DNA from: Rothia nasimurium
GTDB taxonomy: Bacteria; Actinomycetota; Actinomycetes; Actinomycetales; Micrococcaceae
Length of the DNA stretch: 64,000 nucleotides
Assembly: GCF_014217215.1 (NCBI RefSeq)
Contig: NZ_CP056080.1
Span: forward strand, 806,001 to 870,000
Reading direction: 5' to 3'
Shown: positions 10,370 to 18,929 of the stretch, in pieces
Numbering within the stretch: the first letter of the stretch is position 1
Layout of the letters: the number at the start of each line of letters is the position of its first letter
Notes under the pieces: model-generated
Database searches by the model: none
What the model was told of the DNA's origin: nothing
The model's input: the letters and a program-made list of their open reading frames with translations, nothing else
Made by a program: the position numbers and the translations under genes

Positions 10370-10597
10370 TTACTGGCCGATACCGAAGCCGATACGGTGC
10401 TTGGTTTCAGCGCCCAGCTCGACATAGCCGATGTTAGCGGCCGGAACCAGGGTGGTGGAGCCCTTAGAATCGGTCAGTTCCAGGATGCCACCCTGTTCAA
10501 GAGCTGCAGTGACCTTGGCGCGGACGTCTGAGGCGGTTTCGTCGGTGTCGATGACGACCTGGCTGGGAACGTTGATAACGCCAATCTTGATTTCCAT
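10370..10597 (-). CDS. DUF3107 family small protein
   Basis: The 75-residue protein begins MEIKIGVINVPSQVVIDTDE and ends ETKHRIGFGIGQ, the pattern of DUF3107, a short actinobacteria-specific family of unknown function. ATG 10597 is preceded by AAAGGA at good spacing; the frame runs open further upstream but through non-coding-like sequence. It follows the TetR gene on the same strand, an order common in actinobacteria, and has its own terminator. Confidence 0.85.
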   Translation of the reverse strand: MEIKIGVINVPSQVVIDTDETASDVRAKVTAALEQGGILELTDSKGSTTLVPAANIGYVELGAETKHRIGFGIGQ

Positions 10598-10735
10598 GAG
10601 GTTTCCTTTCGATGGTTCCCTACCTGACTGCAGGGGGTCTCTGCCCACCAGTTTACGTGAGTAGGGGCAGGAAAGATGCGGGGTTTCGGTCTGAGCTGAC
10701 AGGGGAGAAAAAGGCTGCAACGGCGGGGGAGAGAG

Positions 10736-11392
10736 TTACTGCCAATCTTCATCGATGATCGAGATACCGCCCCAGGCCAGCCGGAAGACCGCACGCTCAG
10801 CCATTGCAAGCTGCTGGGGTGAGGCGTCAGCGCCGATGACCATGTGGGCCGCTGACTGCACCATACCGGTGAGCATGCGGGCTGTCATCAGCGCCTCTTC
10901 AAAGGGCATGCCGGCGTTGGGCGCTAGCACCTCTGCGATGTGCTTGGCGATGGTGATGTGCATGGTTTCGGTGCGTTCTTGCACCGCGTAGTCGTTCTGA
11001 ATATCGGATTCGAAAATGACGCGGTAGCCTGCCACATTGTTGCGGGCAAAATTGAAGAAAGCACCGATGACGCCCTGTACTCGTTCACGGTTGACTTTGG
11101 TGGCGTGGAGGGGCTGCACCAGCTGGGTCATGAGGTTGTTGATTTGCTCATCGAGCACGGCCAGGTAGAGATCGCGTTTGCCGGTGAAGTGCTGGTAGAG
11201 CACGGGTTTGGTCACGTTTGAGGCGGCAGCGATGTGATCCATGGTGGTGGTGTGGTAGCCCTGGGAGGCAAAAACTCGCACGGCGTTGCCGATGAGCTGC
11301 TGGCGGCGTAGGTCTTTAGGGAGGCGGGAAGCTCCGGACGGGTCGATGGGGTCGCCGGGGTTGGAGTCAGCTGAAAATATGGAGGTGGACAT
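10736..11392 (-). CDS. TetR-family transcriptional regulator
   Basis: This 218-residue protein has an N-terminal TetR helix-turn-helix (RRQQLIGNAVRVFASQGYHT, then MDHIAAASNVTKPVLYQHFT, about residues 30-75) and a C-terminal helical ligand domain. Downstream it is followed by DUF3107, and 63 bases upstream lies the 3' end of hemA on the same strand. ATG 11392 is chosen over the open-frame ATG 11434 because an AAAGG lies upstream and the preceding residues look non-coding. Ligand and targets are not visible. Confidence 0.88.
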   Translation of the reverse strand: MSTSIFSADSNPGDPIDPSGASRLPKDLRRQQLIGNAVRVFASQGYHTTTMDHIAAASNVTKPVLYQHFTGKRDLYLAVLDEQINNLMTQLVQPLHATKVNRERVQGVIGAFFNFARNNVAGYRVIFESDIQNDYAVQERTETMHITIAKHIAEVLAPNAGMPFEEALMTARMLTGMVQSAAHMVIGADASPQQLAMAERAVFRLAWGGISIIDEDWQ

Positions 11393-11455
11393 CGTTGCTG
11401 CCGAACCTTTGGGGTGGTGAGCGGACGGGATCATGGCTGGTGGGGTGCCTGCCTG

Positions 11456-12748
11456 CTAGGAGGCGTCGGTTTGGGGCTCAGCCTCTTCGGGGGTTTCTTG
11501 CACTTCGATTCCATAGAGGACTTCGAGGGCCGCTACATAGTCGTCTACCCGGCCTTCGCGTGCCATGTCGCGGGCGCGGACGGTCGGGGTGTGCAGGAGG
11601 GACTTGACCATGCGGCGCATTGCAAGTTCAAGCTGTTCAGTTGCTGCGGTGCACCCGTATTGGTTGTGCACCTTAGCGAGCTCGGCATCGAGCACACTCA
11701 TGGTGTGTTGTCTGAGAGCAACAATAGCAGCGTCGACGCTGCGCGCTTTCTCCTTAATGGAGAATTCTGCGGCGGCTTCGTCCACAATTGTGCGGGCAGT
11801 GTGTACGGACTCTACGGTCTCTTCGGGGGCAGCCAGGCGCACAGATTCGAGGGTAATGAGTTCTACCTCGGGTAGGTCTGCTACCTCGGGGGCGAAGTCG
11901 CGGGAGAGCGCTAAATCAAGGATGACGCGCTTGCCAGCGGGGATTTCGATGGGGAGCATGGGGGAGGCGCCACCCGAGCAACCGATGATGATATCGGCCG
12001 CTGCCATCTGCTCGTGCAGTTCCCCGTGGGGTACTGCCTGTACCCCGCGTTTGTCGGCAAAAGTGGCTGCACGATCTGAGCGGGAGTATATCCAGATATC
12101 GGTCGTCCCCCGAGAGTGCAGGGCAGCTACGGTAGCCCCGGCGTAGGCGCCGGTACCAAAGACCAGAACCCGGCGATTCTCCCAGGTTTTGTCGGCGATG
12201 TCATCGGCCATATCCAGGGCAACCGACACGATGGAGCGGCCCCGGGAGCCCAGCATGGTTTGCTGACCGACCCGGCGGGCGGTTTGGGCACCGTGTTCAA
12301 AGAGGCGCACCAGGTTGCCGGTGGCCCGTCCTTGCTCCTGGGAGAGAGATAGAGCGCGACGCACCTGGCCGGTGATTTCACGCTCACCCACAACGGCCGA
12401 CTCTAGGCCTGAGGCCACAGTGAAGAGGTGGTGGGCCGCATCGGCATTCACCAGCACATCAAAGCTGTTTTCTACCAGGTCGTAGGAAAGCCCTGACTGC
12501 TGGGAGATCAGGTCAAAAATGTGCTCTGAGGCGGTAGCAACATCGTTGGCGATGTTCTGGTCGGTGGCCCCCGGCTTACTGGGAATCTCTGCGTAGAGCT
12601 CTAAGCGGTTGCAGGTAGACAAAATTACCTCACCACGAATGCCGGTGCGTTCAAGATCCCGGTGGATTTTCTCAACGCCTTCGCTGAGGTAAGCCACGGT
12701 GGTGAGGTCGACGGAGCGATGCGATGCTACAAGGCTGAAAATAGTCAC
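11456..12748 (-). CDS. hemA: Glutamyl-tRNA reductase
   Basis: HemA reduces glutamyl-tRNA to glutamate-1-semialdehyde, the first committed step of C5-pathway tetrapyrrole synthesis. The 430-residue protein has VILSTCNRLELYAE with the catalytic Cys near residue 50, a NADPH-binding region (NRRVLVFGTGAYAGATVAAL) and a C-terminal dimerisation helix domain. The start is GTG 12748. No Shine-Dalgarno lies at useful spacing, but a perfect TATAAT sits ten bases upstream, suggesting a very short leader. It is divergent from hemE, so the heme genes form one regulatory block. Confidence 0.95.
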   Translation of the reverse strand: MTIFSLVASHRSVDLTTVAYLSEGVEKIHRDLERTGIRGEVILSTCNRLELYAEIPSKPGATDQNIANDVATASEHIFDLISQQSGLSYDLVENSFDVLVNADAAHHLFTVASGLESAVVGEREITGQVRRALSLSQEQGRATGNLVRLFEHGAQTARRVGQQTMLGSRGRSIVSVALDMADDIADKTWENRRVLVFGTGAYAGATVAALHSRGTTDIWIYSRSDRAATFADKRGVQAVPHGELHEQMAAADIIIGCSGGASPMLPIEIPAGKRVILDLALSRDFAPEVADLPEVELITLESVRLAAPEETVESVHTARTIVDEAAAEFSIKEKARSVDAAIVALRQHTMSVLDAELAKVHNQYGCTAATEQLELAMRRMVKSLLHTPTVRARDMAREGRVDDYVAALEVLYGIEVQETPEEAEPQTDAS

Positions 12749-12757
12749 GACGACTCT

Positions 12758-12763
12758 ATTATA
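12758..12763 (-). promoter_or_regulatory. Candidate -10 element of hemA (TATAAT)
   Basis: A consensus TATAAT on the minus strand ends nine bases before the GTG of hemA. No convincing -35 is seen at 16-18 bases. If used, the mRNA would be leaderless or nearly so. Confidence 0.45.
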
Positions 12764-12836
12764 GACACCTCCCTGTAGGGGGTCTGGTGACAGGTTGTCT
12801 CTAAAATTGTGCTTTAAACTTGGCAGAATAGTGTAT

Positions 12837-13964
12837 ATGAGTCAGACCGTGTCATCAGCGCTGCGTCAGCGCCCCCTGCTCACCGACGAGCAGCTTGCCC
12901 ACCTGCCCGCTACCCACCCCCTGAAGACCGCCGGTACTGGCGAGTCAGCCATGATTCGTACCCTGACCGGGCGCGAAGCCGAGCACGCCCCGGTCTGGTT
13001 TATGCGCCAGGCAGGACGCTCCCTGCCCGAGTACCGCGAAATTCGCGAGGGAATCCCTATGCTGGACTCCTGCCTTAACCCTGAGCTGGCCGCAGAAATT
13101 ACGGTTCAGCCGGTGCGCCGCCACAAGGTCGATGCCGGTATCTTCTTCTCGGATATTGTCATCCCCATGAAGCTAGCTGGTGTGGGGGTCGATATCGTTC
13201 CCGGGCGCGGCCCCGTGCTCGATGCCCCCGTCCGCACCCTCGACGATATTAAGAACCTGCCCGAACTCGAAGACTCCGCCCTCGACCCCATTCGAGAAGC
13301 TGTCGCTCTAACCGTTGAAAAGCTGGGCTCCACCCCGCTCATCGGCTTTGCCGGTGCCCCCTTCACCGTGGCCGCCTACATGGTAGAAGGCGGGCCCTCC
13401 CGTGACCACCTGCGTCCGCGCACCATGATGCACGCCGACCCCGAAGCCTGGGAAGCCCTGGGTGCCTGGGCCGCCCGTACCTCAGCCCAGTTCCTGGCTG
13501 CCCAGATTGAGGCGGGTGCCTCAGCCGTGCAGCTCTTCGACTCCTGGGCAGGCTCCCTGGGCGAGGCTGACTACCGTCGCTTCGTCATGCCCCACTCCGC
13601 AGCCACCCTCGCTGCCGTTGAACGCTACGGGGTGCCCCGCATCCACTTTGGGACCGGCACTGCCGAACTGCTGCCGGCCATGCTTGAAGCCGGCGCCGAC
13701 GTCATCGGCGTTGACTACCGCCTGCCCCTCTCCGAAGCCCAGCGCCGTTTGGGCGGCGGTATTGTGCTTCAGGGCAACATTGACCCGGCCCTGCTCGCCT
13801 CGGGCTGGGAGGCCCTTGCCGCCCACACCGATGCGGTTCTTGAAGAAGGACGCTGCGCCCCGGCTCACGTGGTCAACCTGGGGCACGGGGTGCCTCCGAC
13901 CACCGACCCCACCGTCCTGACCCGCCTGGTCGACTACATCCACACCTCAACCCGCGAAGGCTAG
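12837..13964 (+). CDS. hemE: Uroporphyrinogen decarboxylase
   Basis: HemE decarboxylates the four acetates of uroporphyrinogen III to give coproporphyrinogen III. The 375-residue protein has the family signatures PVWFMRQAGRSLPEYR near residue 60, IFFSDIVIPMKLAG, GFAGAPFTVAAYMVEGG and HFGTGTAELLPAM. ATG 12837 lacks a ribosome binding site; CAGAAT at 12824-12829 is placed so that transcription could begin at the A of the start codon. hemY follows after 10 bases. This is the first gene of the hemE-hemY-hemQ-hemH operon. Confidence 0.95.
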   Translation: MSQTVSSALRQRPLLTDEQLAHLPATHPLKTAGTGESAMIRTLTGREAEHAPVWFMRQAGRSLPEYREIREGIPMLDSCLNPELAAEITVQPVRRHKVDAGIFFSDIVIPMKLAGVGVDIVPGRGPVLDAPVRTLDDIKNLPELEDSALDPIREAVALTVEKLGSTPLIGFAGAPFTVAAYMVEGGPSRDHLRPRTMMHADPEAWEALGAWAARTSAQFLAAQIEAGASAVQLFDSWAGSLGEADYRRFVMPHSAATLAAVERYGVPRIHFGTGTAELLPAMLEAGADVIGVDYRLPLSEAQRRLGGGIVLQGNIDPALLASGWEALAAHTDAVLEEGRCAPAHVVNLGHGVPPTTDPTVLTRLVDYIHTSTREG

Positions 13965-13974
13965 GAAAAACCCC

Positions 13975-15438
13975 ATGGCACAGCACCAGCACCTGCACAA
14001 CACCGCCCTGGTGATTGGCGGCGGCATCTCGGGCCTGCTCGCAGCCCGCGAACTAGCCCGCGCCGGTAAGAAAGTCACCCTGGTTGAACGAGAAAGCCAC
14101 CTGGGAGGTGCCGTAGGCGCCCACCAGCTAGCTGGCCTGGTGCTGGATTCCGGTGCTGAGTCCTTTGCAACCCGTACCGACGCGGTCCGCAACCTGCTGA
14201 CTGACCTGGGGCTGGCTGACCGCATCGTGATGCCCGAGCCTCTAGGCTCCTGGCTCTACCTGCCCACCGGGCCCTACCCCTCACCGTCCACCGGTGTTCT
14301 GGGCATTCCCGGTAGCCTCGATGACCCGGCCCTCAAGAAAATTCTGGGCCGGGCAGGCTACCGCCGCGCCAAGCTCGATGCCATGCTGCCGCGCTCAGCC
14401 GGGTCTAACGCCAAAACCCTGGGGGAGCTGGTGCGGGTGCGTTTGGGCCAGCAGGTACTCGACCAGCTGGTAGCCCCGGTGGTATCCGGTGTGCACTCGG
14501 TACACCCCGACCAGCTAGAAATCGCCACCATCGCCCCCGGTCTGCTGACCGGCCTCCGCGAGCTGGGCTCCCTTACCGCAGCCAGTGCCCGCCTGCGGGC
14601 CGCCTCACCGGCAGGCTCCCAGGTCGCCGGTATCGAAGGCGGTATGAACCAGCTCTCCGAAGCTCTAGTGGACGACCTGCTCCGTCAGCGCGTGCGTATC
14701 GTCAGCGGCTTCGATACCATCGCCGTGGACCGCGACCCCGTCACCGGCGGGTGGACGGCCATCCAACGCCAGCCCGAATACGGCGAAAAATCAGCCATTA
14801 TCCGCGGCGAACTGCTAGTGGTAGCCACCGACGCCCAGACCTCCATCCGTCTGCTCGGGCCCCACCTACCGGCATCCGCCCTGCCCGCCGTTGCCCCCGG
14901 CCCCGAAGTCGCCCTGGTCTCCCTGGTACTTGACCAGCCAGCCCTCGATACCGCCCCGCGCGGTACCGGCCTGCTGGTGAGCGAAGCTGCCACCGGCGTC
15001 CGCGCCAAGGCCCTCACCCACGCCACCGCTAAGTGGGGTTGGGTCGCAGAACGGGCAGGGGAAGGGCGCCACGTGGTACGCCTGTCCTACGGGCGCGGCA
15101 AGGACCACGACACCTCACCGCTGTCAGAACTGGCCCTGCACGATGACCAGCTGGTCACCCTGGGCCTCCACGACGCCGGCCACCTGCTGGGCGTGCCCAT
15201 CACCAAGAGCCACCTGGTCGCAGCGGACATCGTGCGCTGGCGCAGCGCTCTGCCCTCCACCACGCCGGGGCACCGGGACCGCGTCACCGCCTTCCGCTCG
15301 GCCCTCGCCGACCTGCCGGGTGCCACCGCCGTCGGCGCCTGGATTGCCGGAACCGGCCTGGCAGCCGTCACCGCAGACACCCAGGAGCACCTGGGGCGCT
15401 TCATCCAGAAAAACACCGACACATCAGCTACTGACTAG
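13975..15438 (+). CDS. hemY: Coproporphyrinogen III oxidase, HemY type (CgoX)
   Basis: This 487-residue FAD enzyme carries an N-terminal dinucleotide-binding motif (ALVIGGGISGLLAARELARA, then VTLVERESHLGG) and is related to protoporphyrinogen oxidases. Because hemQ is the next gene and no oxygen-independent oxidase is nearby, the expected reaction is coproporphyrinogen III to coproporphyrin III in the coproporphyrin-dependent pathway of Gram-positive bacteria (established for that gene set). It lies 10 bases after hemE and 45 bases before hemQ. Older annotations call this gene hemG. Confidence 0.9.
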   Translation: MAQHQHLHNTALVIGGGISGLLAARELARAGKKVTLVERESHLGGAVGAHQLAGLVLDSGAESFATRTDAVRNLLTDLGLADRIVMPEPLGSWLYLPTGPYPSPSTGVLGIPGSLDDPALKKILGRAGYRRAKLDAMLPRSAGSNAKTLGELVRVRLGQQVLDQLVAPVVSGVHSVHPDQLEIATIAPGLLTGLRELGSLTAASARLRAASPAGSQVAGIEGGMNQLSEALVDDLLRQRVRIVSGFDTIAVDRDPVTGGWTAIQRQPEYGEKSAIIRGELLVVATDAQTSIRLLGPHLPASALPAVAPGPEVALVSLVLDQPALDTAPRGTGLLVSEAATGVRAKALTHATAKWGWVAERAGEGRHVVRLSYGRGKDHDTSPLSELALHDDQLVTLGLHDAGHLLGVPITKSHLVAADIVRWRSALPSTTPGHRDRVTAFRSALADLPGATAVGAWIAGTGLAAVTADTQEHLGRFIQKNTDTSATD

Positions 15439-15483
15439 GTAGCGGCCACTCGCCCTCAACGTCCCACATCGAAAGGTAACCCC

Positions 15484-16359
15484 ATGTCACACCACGGTAA
15501 CCCTGCAGAACACTCCCACGGCGCCAGCTCATACGGCAGCGCAGGCCACGGCTCAGCTGGTCACGGCGCTTACAGTCACGGCGGCAGCGGCCACGGCGGT
15601 AGCGGTCACGGCGGCCGTCCGCCCATGCCCACCGCCAAGGACGCGGCAGGTAAAATTCAGGGCCAGCGCCCCGGCGAAGTAGCCGAAGGCGACAGCCAGT
15701 TCCACTACGCCCTCTACACCGTTTTTGCTCGCGAAGGTGTAGCTGACCCCGCTGCTACCGGCGCTGAGGCAACTGCCGAACTCGAAGCCCTGGTTGCTGA
15801 GCTCGAAGCCAAGGGCGTGATTACCCGCGGCTTCTACGACGTCTCAGCCATGCGCAACGACGCTGATGTGATGGTCTGGGTTCACGGCGCTGTGCCCGAA
15901 GACCTGCAGGCAGCAATCCGCAGCTTCCGCCGCACCACAGCTTTCTCGGGCACCAAGATTGCCTGGTCAACCATGGGCGTACACCGCGACGCCGAATTCT
16001 CAGCCGGTCACACCCCCACCTTCGCCAGGGGCACCGCCCCCGAACGCTGGGTCTGCGTCTACCCCTTCGTGCGCTCCTACGACTGGTACACCATCAACCC
16101 CGAAAAGCGCCGCGAGGTCATGAAAAACCACGGCATGAAGGGCATCGACTTCCCCGAGGTGTTGCCCAACACCATCGCTACCTTTGGCCTGAACGACTAC
16201 GAATGGCTCATCGCCCTCGAAGCCCCCGAACTGGTACTCCTCGTTGACCTCATGCGCTCCTTCCGCAACACCGAAGCCCGCCACTTCGTGCGCGAAGAAG
16301 TTCCCTTCTACACCGGCCGCCGCATTGAGGCCGCCGAGGTTGCCCAGGTGATCGCATAA
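15484..16359 (+). CDS. hemQ: Coproheme decarboxylase HemQ (ChdC) with His/Gly-rich N-terminal extension
   Basis: ChdC converts iron-coproporphyrin III to heme b using peroxide. The 291-residue protein has a chlorite-dismutase-like fold region with YPFVRSYDWY (conserved Tyr region) and MKNHGMKGIDFPEV, which probably holds the axial His. The first 45 residues are unusual: nine His at positions 3, 4, 10, 12, 22, 27, 32, 37 and 42, the last five exactly five residues apart in Gly/Ser-rich pentapeptides. This extension resembles metal- or heme-binding tails and is not part of the core fold. The stop shares a base with the hemH start (TAATG). Confidence 0.93.
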   Translation: MSHHGNPAEHSHGASSYGSAGHGSAGHGAYSHGGSGHGGSGHGGRPPMPTAKDAAGKIQGQRPGEVAEGDSQFHYALYTVFAREGVADPAATGAEATAELEALVAELEAKGVITRGFYDVSAMRNDADVMVWVHGAVPEDLQAAIRSFRRTTAFSGTKIAWSTMGVHRDAEFSAGHTPTFARGTAPERWVCVYPFVRSYDWYTINPEKRREVMKNHGMKGIDFPEVLPNTIATFGLNDYEWLIALEAPELVLLVDLMRSFRNTEARHFVREEVPFYTGRRIEAAEVAQVIA

Positions 16360-17660
16360 TGACCGTCCAGCTCCCTAACGACATCATCCCCAACCAGACC
16401 GACCCGGCCAACACCGCCTCCAACGGCCCGGCCGTGCTCGATGAGAGCACCATCGGCACCTACACCAGCGAGCGCACCCTCACCCGACCCCGCGCGTCCG
16501 CCCCGCAGGACTATGACCTGGTGATTCTCTCCTCCTTCGGCGGCCCCGAGGGGCAGGACGACGTCATCCCCTTCTTGCGCAACGTCACTGCCGGCCGCGG
16601 CATCCCCGACGAACGCCTGGAAGAAGTCGCCACCCACTACCGGGCCAACGGCGGTGTCTCACCCATCAACGAGCAGAACCGCGCCCTGCTGGTAGCCCTG
16701 CGCGAGGCTATGGCCGAAAAGGGTCCGGACATCGAGATCACCTGGGCTAACCGCAACTGGGAGCCCTACGTCAACGACGTGGTCCAGAAGGCCTACGATG
16801 AGGGCAAGCGCAAGATTCTTGTGCTGGCCACTAGCGCCTACCCCGGCTACTCCTCCTGCCGCCAGTACCGCGAAGACTACGGAATCGCCCTCGAAAAGCT
16901 GGGCCTAGACGGCAAACTGCAGATCGACAAGGTCCGCCAGTTCTGGGATACCCCCGGCTTCATCCAGCCCTTTATCGACGGCCTGGTTGAGGGGCTCGCG
17001 GACGTCCGCGCCCAGCTTGCTGCCGCCCAGCAGGCTGCCGCGGGTAACGGAAAAATCCGCATCATGTTCTGCACCCACTCCGTACCCACCAGCGCCGCTA
17101 ACGAGGCTGGCCCCCGCGGCGTCGACTACGAAGGCGGCTCCGCCTACGTCGAGAAGCACCTGGAAGCTGCACGCGCCGTCCTCGCCGGTGTACAGGCCGT
17201 TGACCCCGCTCTCCTCGATGAAGTCGACTGGGAACTGGTCTACCAGTCCCGCTCCGGCCCGCCCTCCATGCCCTGGCTCGAACCCGACGTCAACGACGCC
17301 CTCGAAGCCCTCGACGGTAAGGTCGACGGCATCGTGCTCGTACCCCTCGGCTTCGTCTCAGACCACATGGAAGTCAAATGGGATCTCGACACCGAAGCCC
17401 TCGACACCTGCAAGCGCCTCGGCTTCGCAGCAACCCGCACACCAACCCCCGGCACCCACCCCGCCTACGTTGAGGGCCTGCGCCAGCTGATCGCCGAACG
17501 AGTCGCCTCCACCGCCCCCGCCCAGGACGCCGACGGCGTACAGGCAGCCCGCGTCTCCGTCTGCGGCGGGAACGGCTGGTTCGACGCCTGCAACCCCGAC
17601 TGCTGCAAGTCCCAGCGCCCCGGCTCAGAGAAGCCGGTGATTGCTGATTACCAGGGGTAG
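16359..17660 (+). CDS. hemH: Coproporphyrin/protoporphyrin ferrochelatase
   Basis: HemH (CpfC) inserts iron into coproporphyrin III. The 433-residue protein is longer than usual, with about 50 extra N-terminal residues before DYDLVILSSFGGPEGQDDV. CTHSVPTSAANEAG holds the catalytic His, and GFVSDHMEVKWDLD the partner Glu. A Cys in YSSCRQYRED and a C-terminal cluster (VCGGNGWFDACNPDCC) suggest the [2Fe-2S] cluster known in other actinobacterial ferrochelatases, although the C-terminal spacing is unusual. Translation is coupled to hemQ through TAATG. It ends the operon; a repeat element follows. Confidence 0.93.
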   Translation: MTVQLPNDIIPNQTDPANTASNGPAVLDESTIGTYTSERTLTRPRASAPQDYDLVILSSFGGPEGQDDVIPFLRNVTAGRGIPDERLEEVATHYRANGGVSPINEQNRALLVALREAMAEKGPDIEITWANRNWEPYVNDVVQKAYDEGKRKILVLATSAYPGYSSCRQYREDYGIALEKLGLDGKLQIDKVRQFWDTPGFIQPFIDGLVEGLADVRAQLAAAQQAAAGNGKIRIMFCTHSVPTSAANEAGPRGVDYEGGSAYVEKHLEAARAVLAGVQAVDPALLDEVDWELVYQSRSGPPSMPWLEPDVNDALEALDGKVDGIVLVPLGFVSDHMEVKWDLDTEALDTCKRLGFAATRTPTPGTHPAYVEGLRQLIAERVASTAPAQDADGVQAARVSVCGGNGWFDACNPDCCKSQRPGSEKPVIADYQG

Positions 17661-17694
17661 ATAGACGAGAAAGGGCAAGTTGGCGCGGTGCGTA

Positions 17695-17790
17695 AGCGTG
17701 CGCCGCGCCGACAGCCGCTCTCGCTCCTCGCCTGAGGGCTCGTCGCGATTCACCGCCAGCCCCGATCCACGTCGGCTTTCGGCGCACGCT
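17695..17790. repeat. Intergenic inverted-repeat element, related copy 4
   Basis: The element has perfect 11-bp ends AGCGTGCGCCG / CGGCGCACGCT, with GGTGnG just outside on each side. It lies between hemH and hemC and resembles the other intergenic elements in size and design, though not in end sequence. Confidence 0.5.
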
Positions 17791-17916
17791 ATCTCACCTC
17801 CGGCACATCTAGCTGGGCACAAGGGGGGACAGGAATATATTTTCCCGAAGCCCCTGAACCCAAGCTCCTAACCTCGGGACTTAAACTCTGACAAAGATTG
17901 CACGAAAGGACGCTCA

Positions 17917-18924
17917 TTGGCAGCTCGAACATTTACCGTAGGTACGCGCGGGTCGGCTCTTGCGACCACCCAGACTGGCTGGGCTGTTCAGCGTATGCGG
18001 GAGGCGACCGGCATTGAGCTAGAGACCGTCACCGTCAAAACTGAGGGGGACGTGCTCACCGGCCCCCTGTCTCAACTGGGTGGTACCGGTGTTTTTGCTG
18101 CGACCCTGCGCGCCCGTCTGCTTGATGGGGGAGTGGATGTGGCCGTCCATTCCCTGAAAGACCTGCCCAGTGCGCCTTGCCCGGGGCTGACCGTTGCCGC
18201 TACCCCGGAGCGGGAGGACCCCCGCGATGCCCTGTGCGCCCGGGACGGTCTGACCCTCGATACCCTGCCTGCTGGTGCCCGGGTGGGCACGGGGTCGCCG
18301 CGTCGGGCCGCCCAGCTGCTGGCTATCCGTCCTGACCTCACCATTGTTGATATCCGCGGTAATGTGGGTACCCGCCTGGCCCGTGTGGCTGGCAATGAGC
18401 ACTACGGGGTGGGTGCCCACGGCCTGCACGGTGAGAAGAAGCTTGGCGCTATCACCGGTGACTGTGATGCGGTCGTGCTGGCTGCCGCCGGTCTGCACCG
18501 TCTGGGACTTGCTGAGACCATCACCGAGTACTTGGGGGCAGACAGGGTTGTGCCCGCTCCCGGCCAGGGGGCCCTCGCTATCGAAATTCGTACCGAGGAT
18601 GCCGGTGAGCAAACAGAGCTGGGGCAGGCTGTAGCCGCGGTCAACCACACCGAGACCCAGCTGGCTGTGACCGCTGAGCGCGCCCTGCTCCGCCGCCTTG
18701 AAGCGGGCTGCGCCGCCCCCATTGGGGCTTACGCCCTGGTGGACGCTGGCCAGCTCGTCCTTAACATCGCTGTGGCTAATACCGACGGCACCGAGCTGCT
18801 GCGGCGTACCGTGCAGACAGAGACCCTGTCGGTAGAAGCCGCCGCCTTCCTTGGCACCCAGGCTGCCGATGACCTGCTGGGCATGGGCGCTGCCGCCCTC
18901 GCTGGTCTTGAAGGCGGTGTTTAG
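17917..18924 (+). CDS. hemC: Hydroxymethylbilane synthase
   Basis: HemC polymerises four porphobilinogens to hydroxymethylbilane. The 335-residue protein shows VGTRGSALATTQT at the N-terminus, HSLKDLPS, GTGSPRRAAQLLA, and LEAGCAAPIGAY, whose Cys anchors the dipyrromethane cofactor. The start is TTG 17917 with AAAGGA eight bases upstream; no better in-frame ATG is present. hemD begins five bases after the stop. It opens the second plus-strand heme operon, hemC-hemD-hemB-hemL. Confidence 0.95.
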   Translation: MAARTFTVGTRGSALATTQTGWAVQRMREATGIELETVTVKTEGDVLTGPLSQLGGTGVFAATLRARLLDGGVDVAVHSLKDLPSAPCPGLTVAATPEREDPRDALCARDGLTLDTLPAGARVGTGSPRRAAQLLAIRPDLTIVDIRGNVGTRLARVAGNEHYGVGAHGLHGEKKLGAITGDCDAVVLAAAGLHRLGLAETITEYLGADRVVPAPGQGALAIEIRTEDAGEQTELGQAVAAVNHTETQLAVTAERALLRRLEAGCAAPIGAYALVDAGQLVLNIAVANTDGTELLRRTVQTETLSVEAAAFLGTQAADDLLGMGAAALAGLEGGV

Positions 18925-18929
18925 GAACC

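Noticed and set aside
15520-15620. Short tandem DNA repeats at the hemQ 5' end as a CRISPR-like array
   Set aside because: They are in-frame Gly/Ser/His codons within one gene; unit size is 15 bases and there are no spacers. No CRISPR array was seen in the window.
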